Position numbers and translations under genes: made by a program
Shown here: positions 7,595-16,450 of the stretch, one piece after another
Layout of the letters: every line of letters starts with the position of its first letter
Numbering within the stretch: the first letter of the stretch is position 1
NCBI RefSeq assembly: GCF_027533645.1
Contig: NZ_JAQAGY010000010.1
Coordinates: 1 to 64,000, forward strand
Reading direction: 5' to 3'
DNA: 64,000 nucleotides
DNA from: Paenibacillus caseinilyticus
GTDB lineage: Bacteria > Bacillota > Bacilli > Paenibacillales > NBRC-103111
Notes under the pieces: generated by a model
What the model was told of the DNA's origin: nothing
What the model saw: only the letters and a program-made list of their open reading frames with translations
Databases searched by the model: none

Positions 7595-9250
7595 ATGATA
7601 CGGACAACGCGACAATTTCTGGCACTCGTCATGGGCTGTGCCCTGGCGTTCACGGCTGCCTGCTCGAACGCGGGGACTGAGGGGAAGGACGCCTCTACGG
7701 CGGAGAAGGGGGCTGTGGTGGCTGCCGATCCGAACGCCCCGGGCTGGAAGGCGGATACCTCGCCGATTACGTTCGACTGGTATCTGAACTTCTCTTGGTT
7801 CCCGAACAAATGGGGCGTCGACCCTACTTCCCAGTACATCACGAAGAAGACCGGCGTGAATCTGAACTTCATCGTACCGGCGGGCAACGAGAACGAGAAG
7901 CTCAATACCATGATCGCCTCGGGCAAGCTGCCGGACTTCATTACGCTCGGATGGTACGAGGACAACGTGAAGAAGATGATCGAGGGCGGCCTGGTGCTTC
8001 CGCTGAACAAGCTGGCGGAGCAGTACGATCCGTATTTCGTCAAAGTGGCTGACCCGGCCAAAGTCTCCTGGTATACCCAGCCGGACGGCAATGTCTACGG
8101 GTATCCGAACGCCTCTTCGTCGCCGAAGGATTACCAGAAGTTCGGGGACAAGCAGACCTCCAACCAGACGTTCGTCGTCCGCAAGGACATGTACGAGGCG
8201 ATCGGCAAACCGGATATGCGCACCCCCGAGGGCTTCCTGAATGCGCTGAAGGCCGCGAAGGAGAAGTTCCCCGAGGTGGGAGGACAGCCGCTGATTCCGC
8301 TCGGGCTGCATGATTTCACGGAGACCGGCAACTACTCGTTGGAAGGCTTCCTGCAGAATTTCCTGGCGATTCCGCAGGAGAAGGGCGGCAAGCTCTACGA
8401 CCGGTATACGGATGCCGAATATTTGAGGTGGCTGAAGACCTTCCGCCAAGCGAATGCGTCGGGGCTGCTCGCCAAGGACCTGTTCATCGACAAGCGGCCT
8501 CAGATGGAGGAGAAAATATCGCAGGGACGCTACTTCGCCATGATGTACCAGCGCAGCGACTTCGCCGCACAGCAGAATGCCCTGTTCGCCAAGGATCCGA
8601 ACTCCGTGTACATTGCGGTGGACGGCCCCGCGAACAGCAAGCTCGACCCGCCGGCGCTATCGGGGCCTGCCATCTCCGGCTGGGCGGTCACCCTGATCTC
8701 GAAGGATGTCAAGGACAAAGCGAGAGCGGTCCGCTTCCTGACTTATCTCCTTAGCGAGGAAGGGCAGAAGGATATGTATCTCGGGGAGAAGGGCGTGACG
8801 TACGACACGATAGACGGCAAAGACCAGTTCAAGCCGGAGGCGCTCGAGCTGCTGAACAAGGACCGCTCGGCCTTCGACAAGAAGTTCGGTGCATCCCATA
8901 CGTTCTGGATGCTCATGGATACGAACATGAACCTGCAGTGGGCGCCGCCCGCGGTGGAGCCGTTCAAGCAGACGGAGGATTGGACCAAGGGCAAGACGAA
9001 GAGCTTCTCGCAGTTCGATCAGATCAATCCGACCGGCACCTCCGAGGAGGGCATCGCCCAGAACAAGATCGCCCAGACGTTCGGCAAGACGCTGCCGAAG
9101 CTGCTGCTCGCGAAGAGCGACGCGGAGTTCGACCAGCTCTTCGAGAAATTCCTCAAGGACCGCCAGAGTGCGGGGTATGACAAGGTGACCGCTTACCAGC
9201 AGAAGAAGTATGAGGAGAATGTGAAGAAGCTCGAGCAGTTCATGAAGTAG
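7595..9250 (+). CDS. Extracellular solute-binding lipoprotein (LipO-like)
   Basis: A 551-residue lipoprotein. A positively charged N-terminus and hydrophobic stretch end in FTAAC, with Cys23 as the lipidation site. The body is a family-1 solute-binding protein of the large LipO/YtcQ type that pairs with LplB/YtcP permeases. Sequences such as WKADTSPITFDWYLNFSW and NPTGTSEEGIAQNK fit that class. The ligand is probably an oligosaccharide and cannot be named from sequence. GGGGGATCAACCG precedes the ATG. A weak hairpin at 9268-9303 follows. Confidence 0.9.
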   Translation: MIRTTRQFLALVMGCALAFTAACSNAGTEGKDASTAEKGAVVAADPNAPGWKADTSPITFDWYLNFSWFPNKWGVDPTSQYITKKTGVNLNFIVPAGNENEKLNTMIASGKLPDFITLGWYEDNVKKMIEGGLVLPLNKLAEQYDPYFVKVADPAKVSWYTQPDGNVYGYPNASSSPKDYQKFGDKQTSNQTFVVRKDMYEAIGKPDMRTPEGFLNALKAAKEKFPEVGGQPLIPLGLHDFTETGNYSLEGFLQNFLAIPQEKGGKLYDRYTDAEYLRWLKTFRQANASGLLAKDLFIDKRPQMEEKISQGRYFAMMYQRSDFAAQQNALFAKDPNSVYIAVDGPANSKLDPPALSGPAISGWAVTLISKDVKDKARAVRFLTYLLSEEGQKDMYLGEKGVTYDTIDGKDQFKPEALELLNKDRSAFDKKFGASHTFWMLMDTNMNLQWAPPAVEPFKQTEDWTKGKTKSFSQFDQINPTGTSEEGIAQNKIAQTFGKTLPKLLLAKSDAEFDQLFEKFLKDRQSAGYDKVTAYQQKKYEENVKKLEQFMK

Positions 9251-9267
9251 CATGCGAGTAAGCCCCT

Positions 9268-9303
9268 GCCGAAGAACCCGGGAATGCCCTTGGGTTCTTT
9301 GGC
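9268..9303 (+). terminator. Weak hairpin after the binding-protein gene
   Basis: GCCGAAGAACCC pairs with GGGTTCTTTGGC (one G-U pair) over a 12-nt loop. There is no long T-run after it, so it may be a partial terminator or an mRNA-stabilising stem that lets some transcription continue into the kinase gene. Confidence 0.4.
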
Positions 9304-9460
9304 GTTGCGCCGATGTTAAGGATTCGGGTATCCCGCAGGGGAATGAAGGGAAGGGAGGAGTTCTTCCCAGAAGGGGAATTCTGGTTTAGAATAATAGCAT
9401 TCTACGGGGCAGGCCGATCATGACTGCGGCAAGCGAAGGGGCGGAGCGGGACTGGGAAGC

Positions 9461-11353
9461 ATGAGGGGAAAATGGAAAGACTGGAAAACTAGAATCGCCT
9501 ACACGGCCGGGGGCGTCTCGCTGCAGACCCGGCTGATTGTATCGTATATTGTTATTATTCTGATTCCGATTCTGCTGCTGTCGCTCTATACGTTCAACAC
9601 GTTCTACCAGAACAAGATCCGGGATATCATCAAGACCAACGAATCGATGCTGGAGGTCGAAGCCGTCAATATCCGCAGCCAGATGGAGACGATGGAGCGC
9701 ACAGCGCAGCTCGTGGATTCCGACAAAGCTGTGAAGAATTACCTGCAGAGCACGAGGGAACTCGAGGTCAGCGAGCTCATCGATATCCGCACGGGAGCTT
9801 ACGACAACCTGCTGCGCCTGCAGTTCAACAACCCGAGTATTGCCCACATCCGCCTCTTCTCGAACAACCCGAATGTGAAGGAGATCTGGCCGGTGTTCCT
9901 GCAGGAGGCCCGCATCGCGGACGAGCCCTGGTACGAGCTGGTGTTGGACCATCCGGGCCAGGTGACCTGGGTGTTCGAGGAATCGGACCGCGACGTTATT
10001 CAGCATATGGGGTCCGAGAACCTGGCAGCGCACGGCAAAGTGTCGCTGCTGCGGGAGATCTCTCTGGTGCAGGGCAGGCATACGGGCATCGTGCAGGTCG
10101 ATATGCTCTTCGAGCAGATGTTTCCGAAAACGTTCTCAACCGTAACGGACGAGCAGTCGCAGATGTTCATCCAAGACCCCTTGGGGCGGCTGCATACCAA
10201 GAAAGATACGGCGTTCCTGGCAGGACTGGATCAGGCGGTGGTGCAGCGGGAGCTGCGCGGCCGCAGCGGACAGGAGAGCGGGAGCTTCGAGTTCACGAGC
10301 GGGGAGACGCCTTACCTTGCCGTGTTCGCGTCGCTGGATGGCTTGCAGGCGAAGATGGTCAACGTCGTCTCCCTGAAGGAGCCGCTGTCGGACATCCGGG
10401 AGACGCGCAACCGGATTATCCTGGCGAATATCGCCCTGATCGTCCTGCTGGCCGTGACGACGTATTTCCTGCTCTCCCTCATCCTGAAGAAGCTGCATGT
10501 ACTCCAGGATTCGATGAAAAAGGTGCGGCAGGGGAACTTTCACTTCGATGTGGACATCCACGGCGGCGGGGAGGTTGGCGAGCTGGCCCACCACTTCCGT
10601 CTCATGCTCCGCAAGATCAACGAGCTCATCGCCGATGCCGTGAACAAGCAGGCTGCCACGAAGGAAGCGGAGCTGAATTCGCTGAAGAACCAGATCGACG
10701 CCCATTTTCTCTACAATACGCTTGAGAATCTGAAGATGCTGGCGGAGATCGAAGGGCAGTACGTCATCTCGGATTCGCTGACCTCGCTTGGCGGCATGAT
10801 GCGCTACAACCTGAAGTGGACGAGCGACTATGTCCGTCTTGCCGATGAGCTGCAGCATATCGCCAACTATATCGCGATCATGAACGTACGGTATGACGGG
10901 CAGCTGCGGCTGGAGGTGGATGTCCCGCACCCGTACACGGAGCAGAAGGTGCCGAAGATGTCGCTGCAGCCGGTAGTGGAGAATGCGGTGAAGCACGCGA
11001 TGGGCCCGTCCGCGGAAGGGGCGCATCTGCTTGTGATCCGGGTGAACGCCGCAGCGGAAGAGGGCTGCATGGTCATCCGGATCCGTGACAACGGGATCGG
11101 TATGACACCCGAGCAGCTGGAGGTGCTGGCCTCCGTGCTGCCGATGGAAGACCGGGAGTTCTTCCGGCACCGCCCGGGGAGCGCGGGGAGAGGTTCCGAA
11201 TCCGAGGGGAGCGGCATCGGTCTTCGGAACGTGAACCAGCGGGTCCGTCTCTATTACGGCCCCCAGTATGGAATCGCAGTAGACAGCAGGGAAGGGGCTT
11301 ACACGGAGGTCGTCTTGAAGCTTCCGCTCCAGCTGCTGACCGGAGGAGGATGA
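9461..11353 (+). CDS. YesM-type sensor histidine kinase
   Basis: A 630-residue membrane kinase with a membrane segment at about 26-48, a long extracellular sensor region to about 310, a second membrane segment near 313-335, HAMP, then the His_kinase domain with phospho-acceptor His415 in AHFLYNTLENL. The HATPase domain follows, with VENAVKHAMG, IRDNGIGM and GIGLRNVNQR. The class pairs with AraC-type YesN regulators to sense extracellular saccharides. The next gene starts 7 bp after its stop, so the two are co-translated. Given the upstream transporter, the likely targets are genes 5611-9250. Confidence 0.93.
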   Translation: MRGKWKDWKTRIAYTAGGVSLQTRLIVSYIVIILIPILLLSLYTFNTFYQNKIRDIIKTNESMLEVEAVNIRSQMETMERTAQLVDSDKAVKNYLQSTRELEVSELIDIRTGAYDNLLRLQFNNPSIAHIRLFSNNPNVKEIWPVFLQEARIADEPWYELVLDHPGQVTWVFEESDRDVIQHMGSENLAAHGKVSLLREISLVQGRHTGIVQVDMLFEQMFPKTFSTVTDEQSQMFIQDPLGRLHTKKDTAFLAGLDQAVVQRELRGRSGQESGSFEFTSGETPYLAVFASLDGLQAKMVNVVSLKEPLSDIRETRNRIILANIALIVLLAVTTYFLLSLILKKLHVLQDSMKKVRQGNFHFDVDIHGGGEVGELAHHFRLMLRKINELIADAVNKQAATKEAELNSLKNQIDAHFLYNTLENLKMLAEIEGQYVISDSLTSLGGMMRYNLKWTSDYVRLADELQHIANYIAIMNVRYDGQLRLEVDVPHPYTEQKVPKMSLQPVVENAVKHAMGPSAEGAHLLVIRVNAAAEEGCMVIRIRDNGIGMTPEQLEVLASVLPMEDREFFRHRPGSAGRGSESEGSGIGLRNVNQRVRLYYGPQYGIAVDSREGAYTEVVLKLPLQLLTGGG

Positions 11354-11360
11354 GAGCGCC

Positions 11361-12920
11361 ATGCGCACATTGATGATCGTAGACGATGAGAAGAATATCC
11401 GGATCGGACTCTCAGCCATGATCGCCAGGGAGTTCCCGGATACGTATAGGATCGAGCTGGCAGGCGACGGGGAGGAGGCCTTGTCGAAGCTGGCTGATGC
11501 CTGCGCCGATGTGCTCATCACGGATATCCGCATGCCGCGGATGGACGGCATTGCGCTCATGAAGCGGATTCAGGCGATGGAGCGCAGGCCGCTGCTTCTG
11601 GTGCTCAGCGGGCATGACGATTTCGCTTACGCCAAGGAAGCGATCGAATGCGAGGTGAAGGGCTATCTGCTCAAGCCGATTGTCCGGGAGGAGCTGTTCA
11701 CGGCGCTCCGCCGCCTGGAATCCGAGCTGCAGCGGCAGGAGCAGCTGGCGAGCCGGCTGCAGGAGGGCAGCGGCCAGCTCCGGACGCTGAAGGCCGGCCA
11801 GCTAGGTTATATCCTGCTGCATCCCGATATGGAGGAAAGCGAAGTCCGGGAGCGGCTGGAGTCGGCGGGAGCCGGGGGGTTCGGTCCGGGCTGGACGGCC
11901 GGCGTGCTGCGCTTTCCGCCGCAAGAGCGGCCCCGGCGGCTGGAAGAAGCATTATCCCGCCTGGAGCGCCTTCTTCCGGAGGAGGAGCAGGAAGCGCTGC
12001 GGAGGACGGTGGCGTTCCTGGACAAGGACCGCCAGCTCGTCATCCTGGCGGATGGCGGAGAAGCCGGGGGGCTCTTGGATGCGGCGCTTGCCCCTGATAA
12101 CGCTTCGGACCTGCGTGCAGGCCTGCGTACCTGCCCGGCCCATGGCGGATCGCTCCGGCAGGTGTATCTGGAAGCGGTTTCTGCCCTGCGCTCGGGCTTC
12201 CTGTACTCAGGCCGGGGGGTGCGCCGCTTCGAGGCTCTCCCGAAGCGCACTCCCGCGCCGGTCCCGGCGGGGACGATCCGGCGGATCTCCAATATGCTCG
12301 GGATGCGCCGCTTCCCCGAGGTGAAGGCGCTGCTCGCCGAAGTCCTCGACCCGAAGACCGTCCTGGACCAAGGGATAGTCTATGCGGAGAACCTGTCGCG
12401 AAGTCTCAACGAGCTTCTCTTCGACCAGGTGTTCCACGCTTACGGGGAGGAATCCGTCGACATTCTGAGGCTGTACAAGAAAGCCGGCTCGATCGACCAT
12501 TTTGACCACTATCACCAGTACATGCACAGCGTGGAACAGCTCGTGGAACTCCTCGACCAGTACATTGCGAATGTACGTGCCGTTCATGCCGAACATAAGG
12601 AAATCAAGCGCGCGGTCGCGTATATGGAGGAGAACTATGCCAAGAACCTCAACATGGCGATGGTCTCCAATCATGTCTCGCTGAGCTACACCTACTTCAG
12701 CCAGGCGTTCAAGGAATATACCGGTGAGAATTTCGTCGCCTATCTCAAAAAAATCCGTATACAGCGGGCCAAAGAGCTGCTGGAGTCGGAGGACGGCAAA
12801 ATCTACGAGATCGCGGAGCAGGTGGGCTTCGAGAATACGAAGCAGTTCAACCGGGTCTTCAAGGAGATGGAGGGCATCACGCCGATGGAATACCGGAGCA
12901 AGATGAACCTGATTTCATAA
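11361..12920 (+). CDS. YesN-type response regulator, AraC-family output
   Basis: A 519-residue regulator with an N-terminal receiver (DD at 8-9, phospho-acceptor Asp55 in TDIRMPRMDG, Lys in LLKPI), a long linker of about 270 residues and a C-terminal AraC helix-turn-helix pair from about residue 420. The end EIAEQVGFENTKQFNRVFKE is the classic second HTH. It is the cognate partner of the preceding kinase and presumably activates the upstream sugar-transport genes. Its ribosome-binding site GGAGGAGG overlaps the kinase 3' end. Confidence 0.94.
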   Translation: MRTLMIVDDEKNIRIGLSAMIAREFPDTYRIELAGDGEEALSKLADACADVLITDIRMPRMDGIALMKRIQAMERRPLLLVLSGHDDFAYAKEAIECEVKGYLLKPIVREELFTALRRLESELQRQEQLASRLQEGSGQLRTLKAGQLGYILLHPDMEESEVRERLESAGAGGFGPGWTAGVLRFPPQERPRRLEEALSRLERLLPEEEQEALRRTVAFLDKDRQLVILADGGEAGGLLDAALAPDNASDLRAGLRTCPAHGGSLRQVYLEAVSALRSGFLYSGRGVRRFEALPKRTPAPVPAGTIRRISNMLGMRRFPEVKALLAEVLDPKTVLDQGIVYAENLSRSLNELLFDQVFHAYGEESVDILRLYKKAGSIDHFDHYHQYMHSVEQLVELLDQYIANVRAVHAEHKEIKRAVAYMEENYAKNLNMAMVSNHVSLSYTYFSQAFKEYTGENFVAYLKKIRIQRAKELLESEDGKIYEIAEQVGFENTKQFNRVFKEMEGITPMEYRSKMNLIS

Positions 12921-13059
12921 GATGAACTTCAGTTCCTAAGGAGCGATCGGCAGACGGGAACCGTGCTGGCAGCGGCTGCTCTGAACTATTGGGGACGCCG
13001 CGTCGTCAGTATCTATGGCATTTAAGTTAGATAGAGATAAGCAGGGAGGGCGGCGGAAA

Positions 13060-13443
13060 ATGATGAAGAAAAGCGGTGCAGCCCTGCTGCTTGCGGCGCT
13101 GCTGCTGCTTGGCGGGTGCGGGGACGATGCCGCCCTGGAAGAGCGGATCGATATGCAAGTGGCGAGCATCGCTTCAGCCTCTTCGGCGGTCACGTCGAGC
13201 AGCCCCGGGGATTATATTGCGGCGGAGCGCGAACGGTACGATGAGATCGTCAGCCTGGGCGAAGCCGCACTTCCCCACCTTCTTAACGAGCTGCGGGGGG
13301 CGAAGGGGGACAGCCTCGAAGGGTGGATCCGGGCGAAGGCCTGCGAAGATATCCTGCAGGAAGAAAGTCCTGTGAAGTCCTGGAGTACCGGCGGGGAATG
13401 GATCCGCCAGTATGATGAGGCCCGGCGGAAGGGACGGTCGTAA
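13060..13443 (+). CDS. Small lipoprotein of unknown function
   Basis: A 127-residue protein with a lipoprotein signal (MMKKSGAALLLAALLLLGGC, Cys20 lipidated) and a soluble part with EERYDEIVSLGEAALPHLLNE, a HEAT-like helical repeat pattern. The ATG at 13060 follows AGGGAGGG; longer in-frame upstream codons lack a signal at the right place. A promoter is likely in the 140-bp gap after the regulator gene. The function is not recognised. Confidence 0.7.
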   Translation: MMKKSGAALLLAALLLLGGCGDDAALEERIDMQVASIASASSAVTSSSPGDYIAAERERYDEIVSLGEAALPHLLNELRGAKGDSLEGWIRAKACEDILQEESPVKSWSTGGEWIRQYDEARRKGRS

Positions 13444-13585
13444 GAAGAGGCGGCAAGATTCAGGGGGGGATAGACCCAATGGATGCTCCACAGGTTGGAA
13501 TCCCCCGGCAGCGCCGGGCTGTCCGGTGCTCCGGCAGTTTATCGCCGCCGTGGCTGTGGTGGAGCAGTATGCACAGGAGGATTTC

Positions 13586-13641
13586 AGCCAAGCTGGAGCC
13601 AGAAGAAGGGAGCCTTCTCCTTGGCTCCGGCTTGGCTTTTG
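13586..13641 (+). terminator. Strong intrinsic terminator in the 13444-13756 gap
   Basis: AGCCAAGC-GGAGCCA pairs with TGGCTCC-GCTTGGCT, followed by TTTTG, about 145 bp after the lipoprotein stop. The rest of the 313-bp gap holds no supported gene; an apparent ORF through it overlaps the acetyltransferase and has no ribosome-binding site. Confidence 0.8.
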
Positions 13642-13756
13642 GGTGCCGTTCGTTCTCACTGGCCTGCCGCATGCTGTATGCTGCCGGTGATCCAGCGAGG
13701 GTGGAGTGGTAAGATGAAGAGGAGTAAGCAATCCGGAGCAGAAAGGAGCGGAAGCT

Positions 13757-14248
13757 TTGGACCATGCACCGCTAAGGATCCAAGAGGCCGGTCCCGGTGC
13801 CATGAAAGACATCGCCGGACTGCTCGCCGAGAGCATGGAGGAAGGCTTCCGCCATGTAGGGAGGCTGGCGGCAGAGTACGAGTCGGGGACGAACCGCTTC
13901 GACCGGGAGGGCGAAGCCCTGTTCTTCGCATACGACGGTGATCAGGTGGTCGGCGTATACGGCCTAAACCGGGCCGGCGAGGACGCCGGAGCAGGGAGGG
14001 TACGGCGGATGTATGTGCTTAGAGCAAGCCGCCGTACCGGCGTGGGGAGCGCCCTGCTGCAGGCGGTGGCCGCTAAAGCCAAGGGGCACTTCAGCCGGCT
14101 CGAGCTTCGAACGGACTCGGAGGCTGCGGCAGCCTGGTATGAAGCCTGGGGCTTCAAGGTCCGGAAGGACCGGGAAGACGTAACGCATGAGCTCACCTTG
14201 GATGAAGGGAGACTACAAGGTGGAAGCGGAAGCCGCAAGCAAGGCTGA
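13757..14248 (+). CDS. GNAT-family N-acetyltransferase
   Basis: A 163-residue GNAT protein. The acetyl-CoA loop is RRTGVGSALLQAV near residues 95-107 (R-R-x-G-x-G/A), preceded by the beta-strand VRRMYVLRASR and followed by AAAWYEAWGF. The start is taken as TTG at 13757, with AAAGGAG 8 nt upstream; the next ATG (13802) would cut strand beta1. The substrate is unknown. It overlaps the following small ORF. Confidence 0.8.
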   Translation: MDHAPLRIQEAGPGAMKDIAGLLAESMEEGFRHVGRLAAEYESGTNRFDREGEALFFAYDGDQVVGVYGLNRAGEDAGAGRVRRMYVLRASRRTGVGSALLQAVAAKAKGHFSRLELRTDSEAAAAWYEAWGFKVRKDREDVTHELTLDEGRLQGGSGSRKQG

Positions 14249-14381
14249 GATTCAAGCCAAGATCTATATTGCGAAAAGCTTATCTGAGATCGAGCGCGAG
14301 TATGGAGCGGAACGTGTGGCGGAGATTTACTCCTGCAGCCGTGACGGGGACGGAGGTGCAGTACTAACGCCCGGGGGCTAA
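14220..14381 (+). CDS. Small hydrophilic hypothetical protein
   Basis: A 53-residue frame from a GTG at 14220, with GGGAG 8 nt upstream, overlapping the end of the acetyltransferase gene. It contains a helical, charged stretch KAEIQAKIYIAKSLSEIERE. An ATG at 14202 in the same frame is the alternative start. No family is recognised. Good ribosome-binding site and coupling to the upstream gene support it, but its short length leaves doubt. Confidence 0.4.
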   Translation: MEAEAASKAEIQAKIYIAKSLSEIEREYGAERVAEIYSCSRDGDGGAVLTPGG

Positions 14382-14472
14382 CCTTACGGGCTGCGAAACC
14401 GGACTGCCCATCCTCCTGCGGTTGTGGTATCCTAGGGGAATAGCTGTGAACCAACCGGGGGAGAGACTGTCG

Positions 14473-15225
14473 ATGAAATTCAGACCATGCATTGATCTGC
14501 ATCAAGGCAAAGTAAAACAGATTGTGGGCGAGACGCTCGGCGCGGCCGGCGGCGCGGTTGTCGAGAATTTCGTGTCGGAGCACACGCCGTCCTATTACGC
14601 ATCCATGTTCCAAGCCGACGGGTTGAAGGGTGGCCACGTGATCATGCTAGGCAGCGGGAACGAAGAGGCGGCGGCGGAAGCGCTCGGAGCCTATCCCGGC
14701 GGGCTGCATATCGGTGGGGGCATTACGGCGGAGACTGCGGCCTCGTACCTTGCGAAGGGGGCGTCGCATGTCATTGTGACCTCGTATATTTTTCGGGACG
14801 GGGAGCTCGATATGCAGCGTCTGGACCGGCTCGTCTCCGAGGTGGGGCGGGAGCGCCTGGTCATCGACCTGAGCTGCAAGGCAAGCGGGGACGGCTGGTT
14901 CGTGGCGACGAACCAGTGGAAGACGCTCAGCACCTTCGAGGTGACAGCTGCGTCGCTGCGGGAGCTCGAGGGCTACTGCGACGAATTCCTCATCCATGCG
15001 GTCGATGTGGAAGGCAAGCGGGCCGGCATCCATGAGGGCCTGGTGAGGCACTTGGCGCAGGGGGTTACGATCCCGACGACCTACGCCGGGGGAGCCCGGT
15101 CGCTGGAGGATCTCGCGCTGTTCCGCCGGCTGGGCGGGGACAAGCTCGATATCACCATCGGCAGCGCACTGGATATCTTCGGCGGGAAGCTGAGCTACCG
15201 GGAGGTTGTAGCTTACTGCAGATAA
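14473..15225 (+). CDS. hisA: Eukaryotic-type HisA (HIS6-like ProFAR isomerase)
   Basis: A 250-residue TIM-barrel protein. The N-terminus MKFRPCIDLHQGKVKQIVG and later blocks (HIGGGIT, LVIDLSCK, TYAGGARSLEDL) match the eukaryotic HIS6 branch of phosphoribosylformimino-AICAR-ribotide isomerase rather than the usual bacterial HisA. The reaction is the Amadori isomerisation in histidine biosynthesis. It is not in a his operon: neighbours are a GNAT gene and a toxin candidate. GGGGGAG precedes the ATG. It may be a transferred paralogue replacing or supplementing canonical HisA, or may act on a related aminoaldose. Confidence 0.85.
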   Translation: MKFRPCIDLHQGKVKQIVGETLGAAGGAVVENFVSEHTPSYYASMFQADGLKGGHVIMLGSGNEEAAAEALGAYPGGLHIGGGITAETAASYLAKGASHVIVTSYIFRDGELDMQRLDRLVSEVGRERLVIDLSCKASGDGWFVATNQWKTLSTFEVTAASLRELEGYCDEFLIHAVDVEGKRAGIHEGLVRHLAQGVTIPTTYAGGARSLEDLALFRRLGGDKLDITIGSALDIFGGKLSYREVVAYCR

Positions 15226-15302
15226 GTGATGCCATGGCTCATGAAAAGAGGCGGAGGATGGGCATGAGATCCATCGGTGGCTTTGACCGTGCGGCGCAGG
15301 GT

Positions 15303-15485
15303 TTGCATGGGGACAAGCTTGTGGTAAAATATACACATAACGCATAGGATAACAAAAGAGAGAAGAGGCGGGCACCTCTTCCCTCGGTACTTGTTATTCG
15401 AGCGTCTCATCCGTCTCATGTCAGCAAAGACATAACAGCGAAATGACCGTCCGGGCCGCGAACCCTTGAGGACGGTCATTTTCGT
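15303..15485 (+). ncRNA. Candidate antisense antitoxin RNA (promoter plus transcript)
   Basis: A plus-strand promoter-like pair, TTGCAT at 15303 and TAAAAT at 15325 with a 16-bp spacer, points toward the 3' end of the minus-strand toxin gene. Transcription would start near 15337 and could stop at the hairpin GACCGTCC/GGACGGTC at 15446-15480, followed by ATTTTCGTTT. The RNA would overlap the 3' end of the toxin mRNA, the convergent layout of txpA/RatA. Inferred from layout only; no RNA evidence. Confidence 0.4.
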
Positions 15486-15562
15486 TTGTCTATATAGGTC
15501 AGAAGCGCTAGGATGAAGGTTCCGAACGCAAGATAAGACACTATGGTTTCAAACGTTGACAT
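15476..15562 (-). CDS. Putative holin-like toxin of a type I toxin-antitoxin system
   Basis: A 28-residue hydrophobic peptide, too short for ordinary gene calling: MSTFETIVSYLAFGTFILAL, then LTYIDKRK. A single membrane helix with a charged KRK tail is the signature of the Bacillales holin-like (TxpA/BsrG-related) toxins. Its Shine-Dalgarno, GGGAGGTGAT, is near perfect and is partly masked by a CCTCC/GGAGG hairpin at 15572-15587. The stop codon TGA lies inside the stem of a terminator hairpin (15446-15480). An extended -10 (TGGTATAAT) lies at 15633-15625. Expected action is membrane depolarisation when unrepressed. Confidence 0.75.
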   Translation of the reverse strand: MSTFETIVSYLAFGTFILALLTYIDKRK

Positions 15563-15570
15563 AGGCGATC

Positions 15571-15633
15571 ACCTCCCTTCACGGAGGCGCGCCCGTCCCT
15601 GCGGGAGAACAAGTACCATGGACAATTATACCA
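15571..15633 (-). promoter_or_regulatory. Toxin promoter and sequestered ribosome-binding site
   Basis: On the minus strand an extended -10 box TGGTATAAT (15633-15625) lies about 65 bp before the toxin start. The leader carries CCTCC GTGAAG GGAGG, so the Shine-Dalgarno can pair with an upstream CCTCC. Such masking is common in type I toxin mRNAs. Confidence 0.5.
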
Positions 15634-15842
15634 TTTTTCGACGTGGAACGCCACGCCGGAGGCTTATCCGAAGGACTGGTTTGAGCGGAAGAAACGGGGA
15701 TTCTCACAACATTTTATTGACCCGGGAAGGAAGGCGTGGATTTCCAATTTATTCTAATGGTACAATAGGTTTTCCATGTTAGTATGAAGGCAGGCCGTTC
15801 ATGGACTTCATTCATCGGCGGCTAGTTCGGAGGGATCGACAC

Positions 15843-16244
15843 ATGAATGAAATCCTTGCCATCTTCATAGCGGCAGCATTACCGCTGTTCATCATCCTCT
15901 TGTTCGTCCATCTTGTCCGCGAGCGAAACGAACGGATCCAGGTGGAGCAGGAGGTGGAGCCTATCGGCATCTTCACCGGCGGCGGCCGGTTTCAGTACGG
16001 GGCCCTTACGACGAAGTTCACGTATCCTTTTGTGCAGGTCAGAGCGTACCCGGAATTTGTTGTTATCAGCTATTCCTCCAAATGGATGTTCCGTTACTCC
16101 GAGATATTGTCCGTGAAAGAGAGCTTCGGCGGGCTTGTCATCCGGCACCGGAAACCGGACTATCCGGATAAAATTGTTGTGGCCGTGGGGACGGAGGAGC
16201 TCATCACTCTGTTCCGGGAGAAAGGAGTGGAAGTCCTGAACTAA
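15843..16244 (+). CDS. Membrane-anchored hypothetical protein
   Basis: A 133-residue protein with one N-terminal membrane helix (EILAIFIAAALPLFIILLFV) followed by a compact beta-rich cytoplasmic domain (FQYGALTTKFTYPFVQVRAY...YSSKWMFRYSEI...KIVVAVG). This looks like a small PH/bPH-type membrane-bound domain, though that is a guess from pattern. GGAGGG precedes the ATG at 15843. No neighbour suggests a role. Confidence 0.65.
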   Translation: MNEILAIFIAAALPLFIILLFVHLVRERNERIQVEQEVEPIGIFTGGGRFQYGALTTKFTYPFVQVRAYPEFVVISYSSKWMFRYSEILSVKESFGGLVIRHRKPDYPDKIVVAVGTEELITLFREKGVEVLN

Positions 16245-16450
16245 CGGGTCCCTGTGCCATAAACGGCATCAGTAACCGACGGAAGCGGGGCTCTCTAACA
16301 CTGAACGGATCATGGAGCGCCTTGATCGCCTATTAACGTCAACAAAAACCAGGAACACGCGATTGAGGGCAGGCCATGACAACCGTGAATCACACGATCA
16401 AACGACTGCTTACTTCCGGTCAGAGGGAAGAGAAAGGATGATGGTATCGC

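Noticed and set aside
13412..13690. Frame through the 13.4-13.7 kb gap
   Set aside because: Crosses a strong terminator, lacks a ribosome-binding site and has no family.
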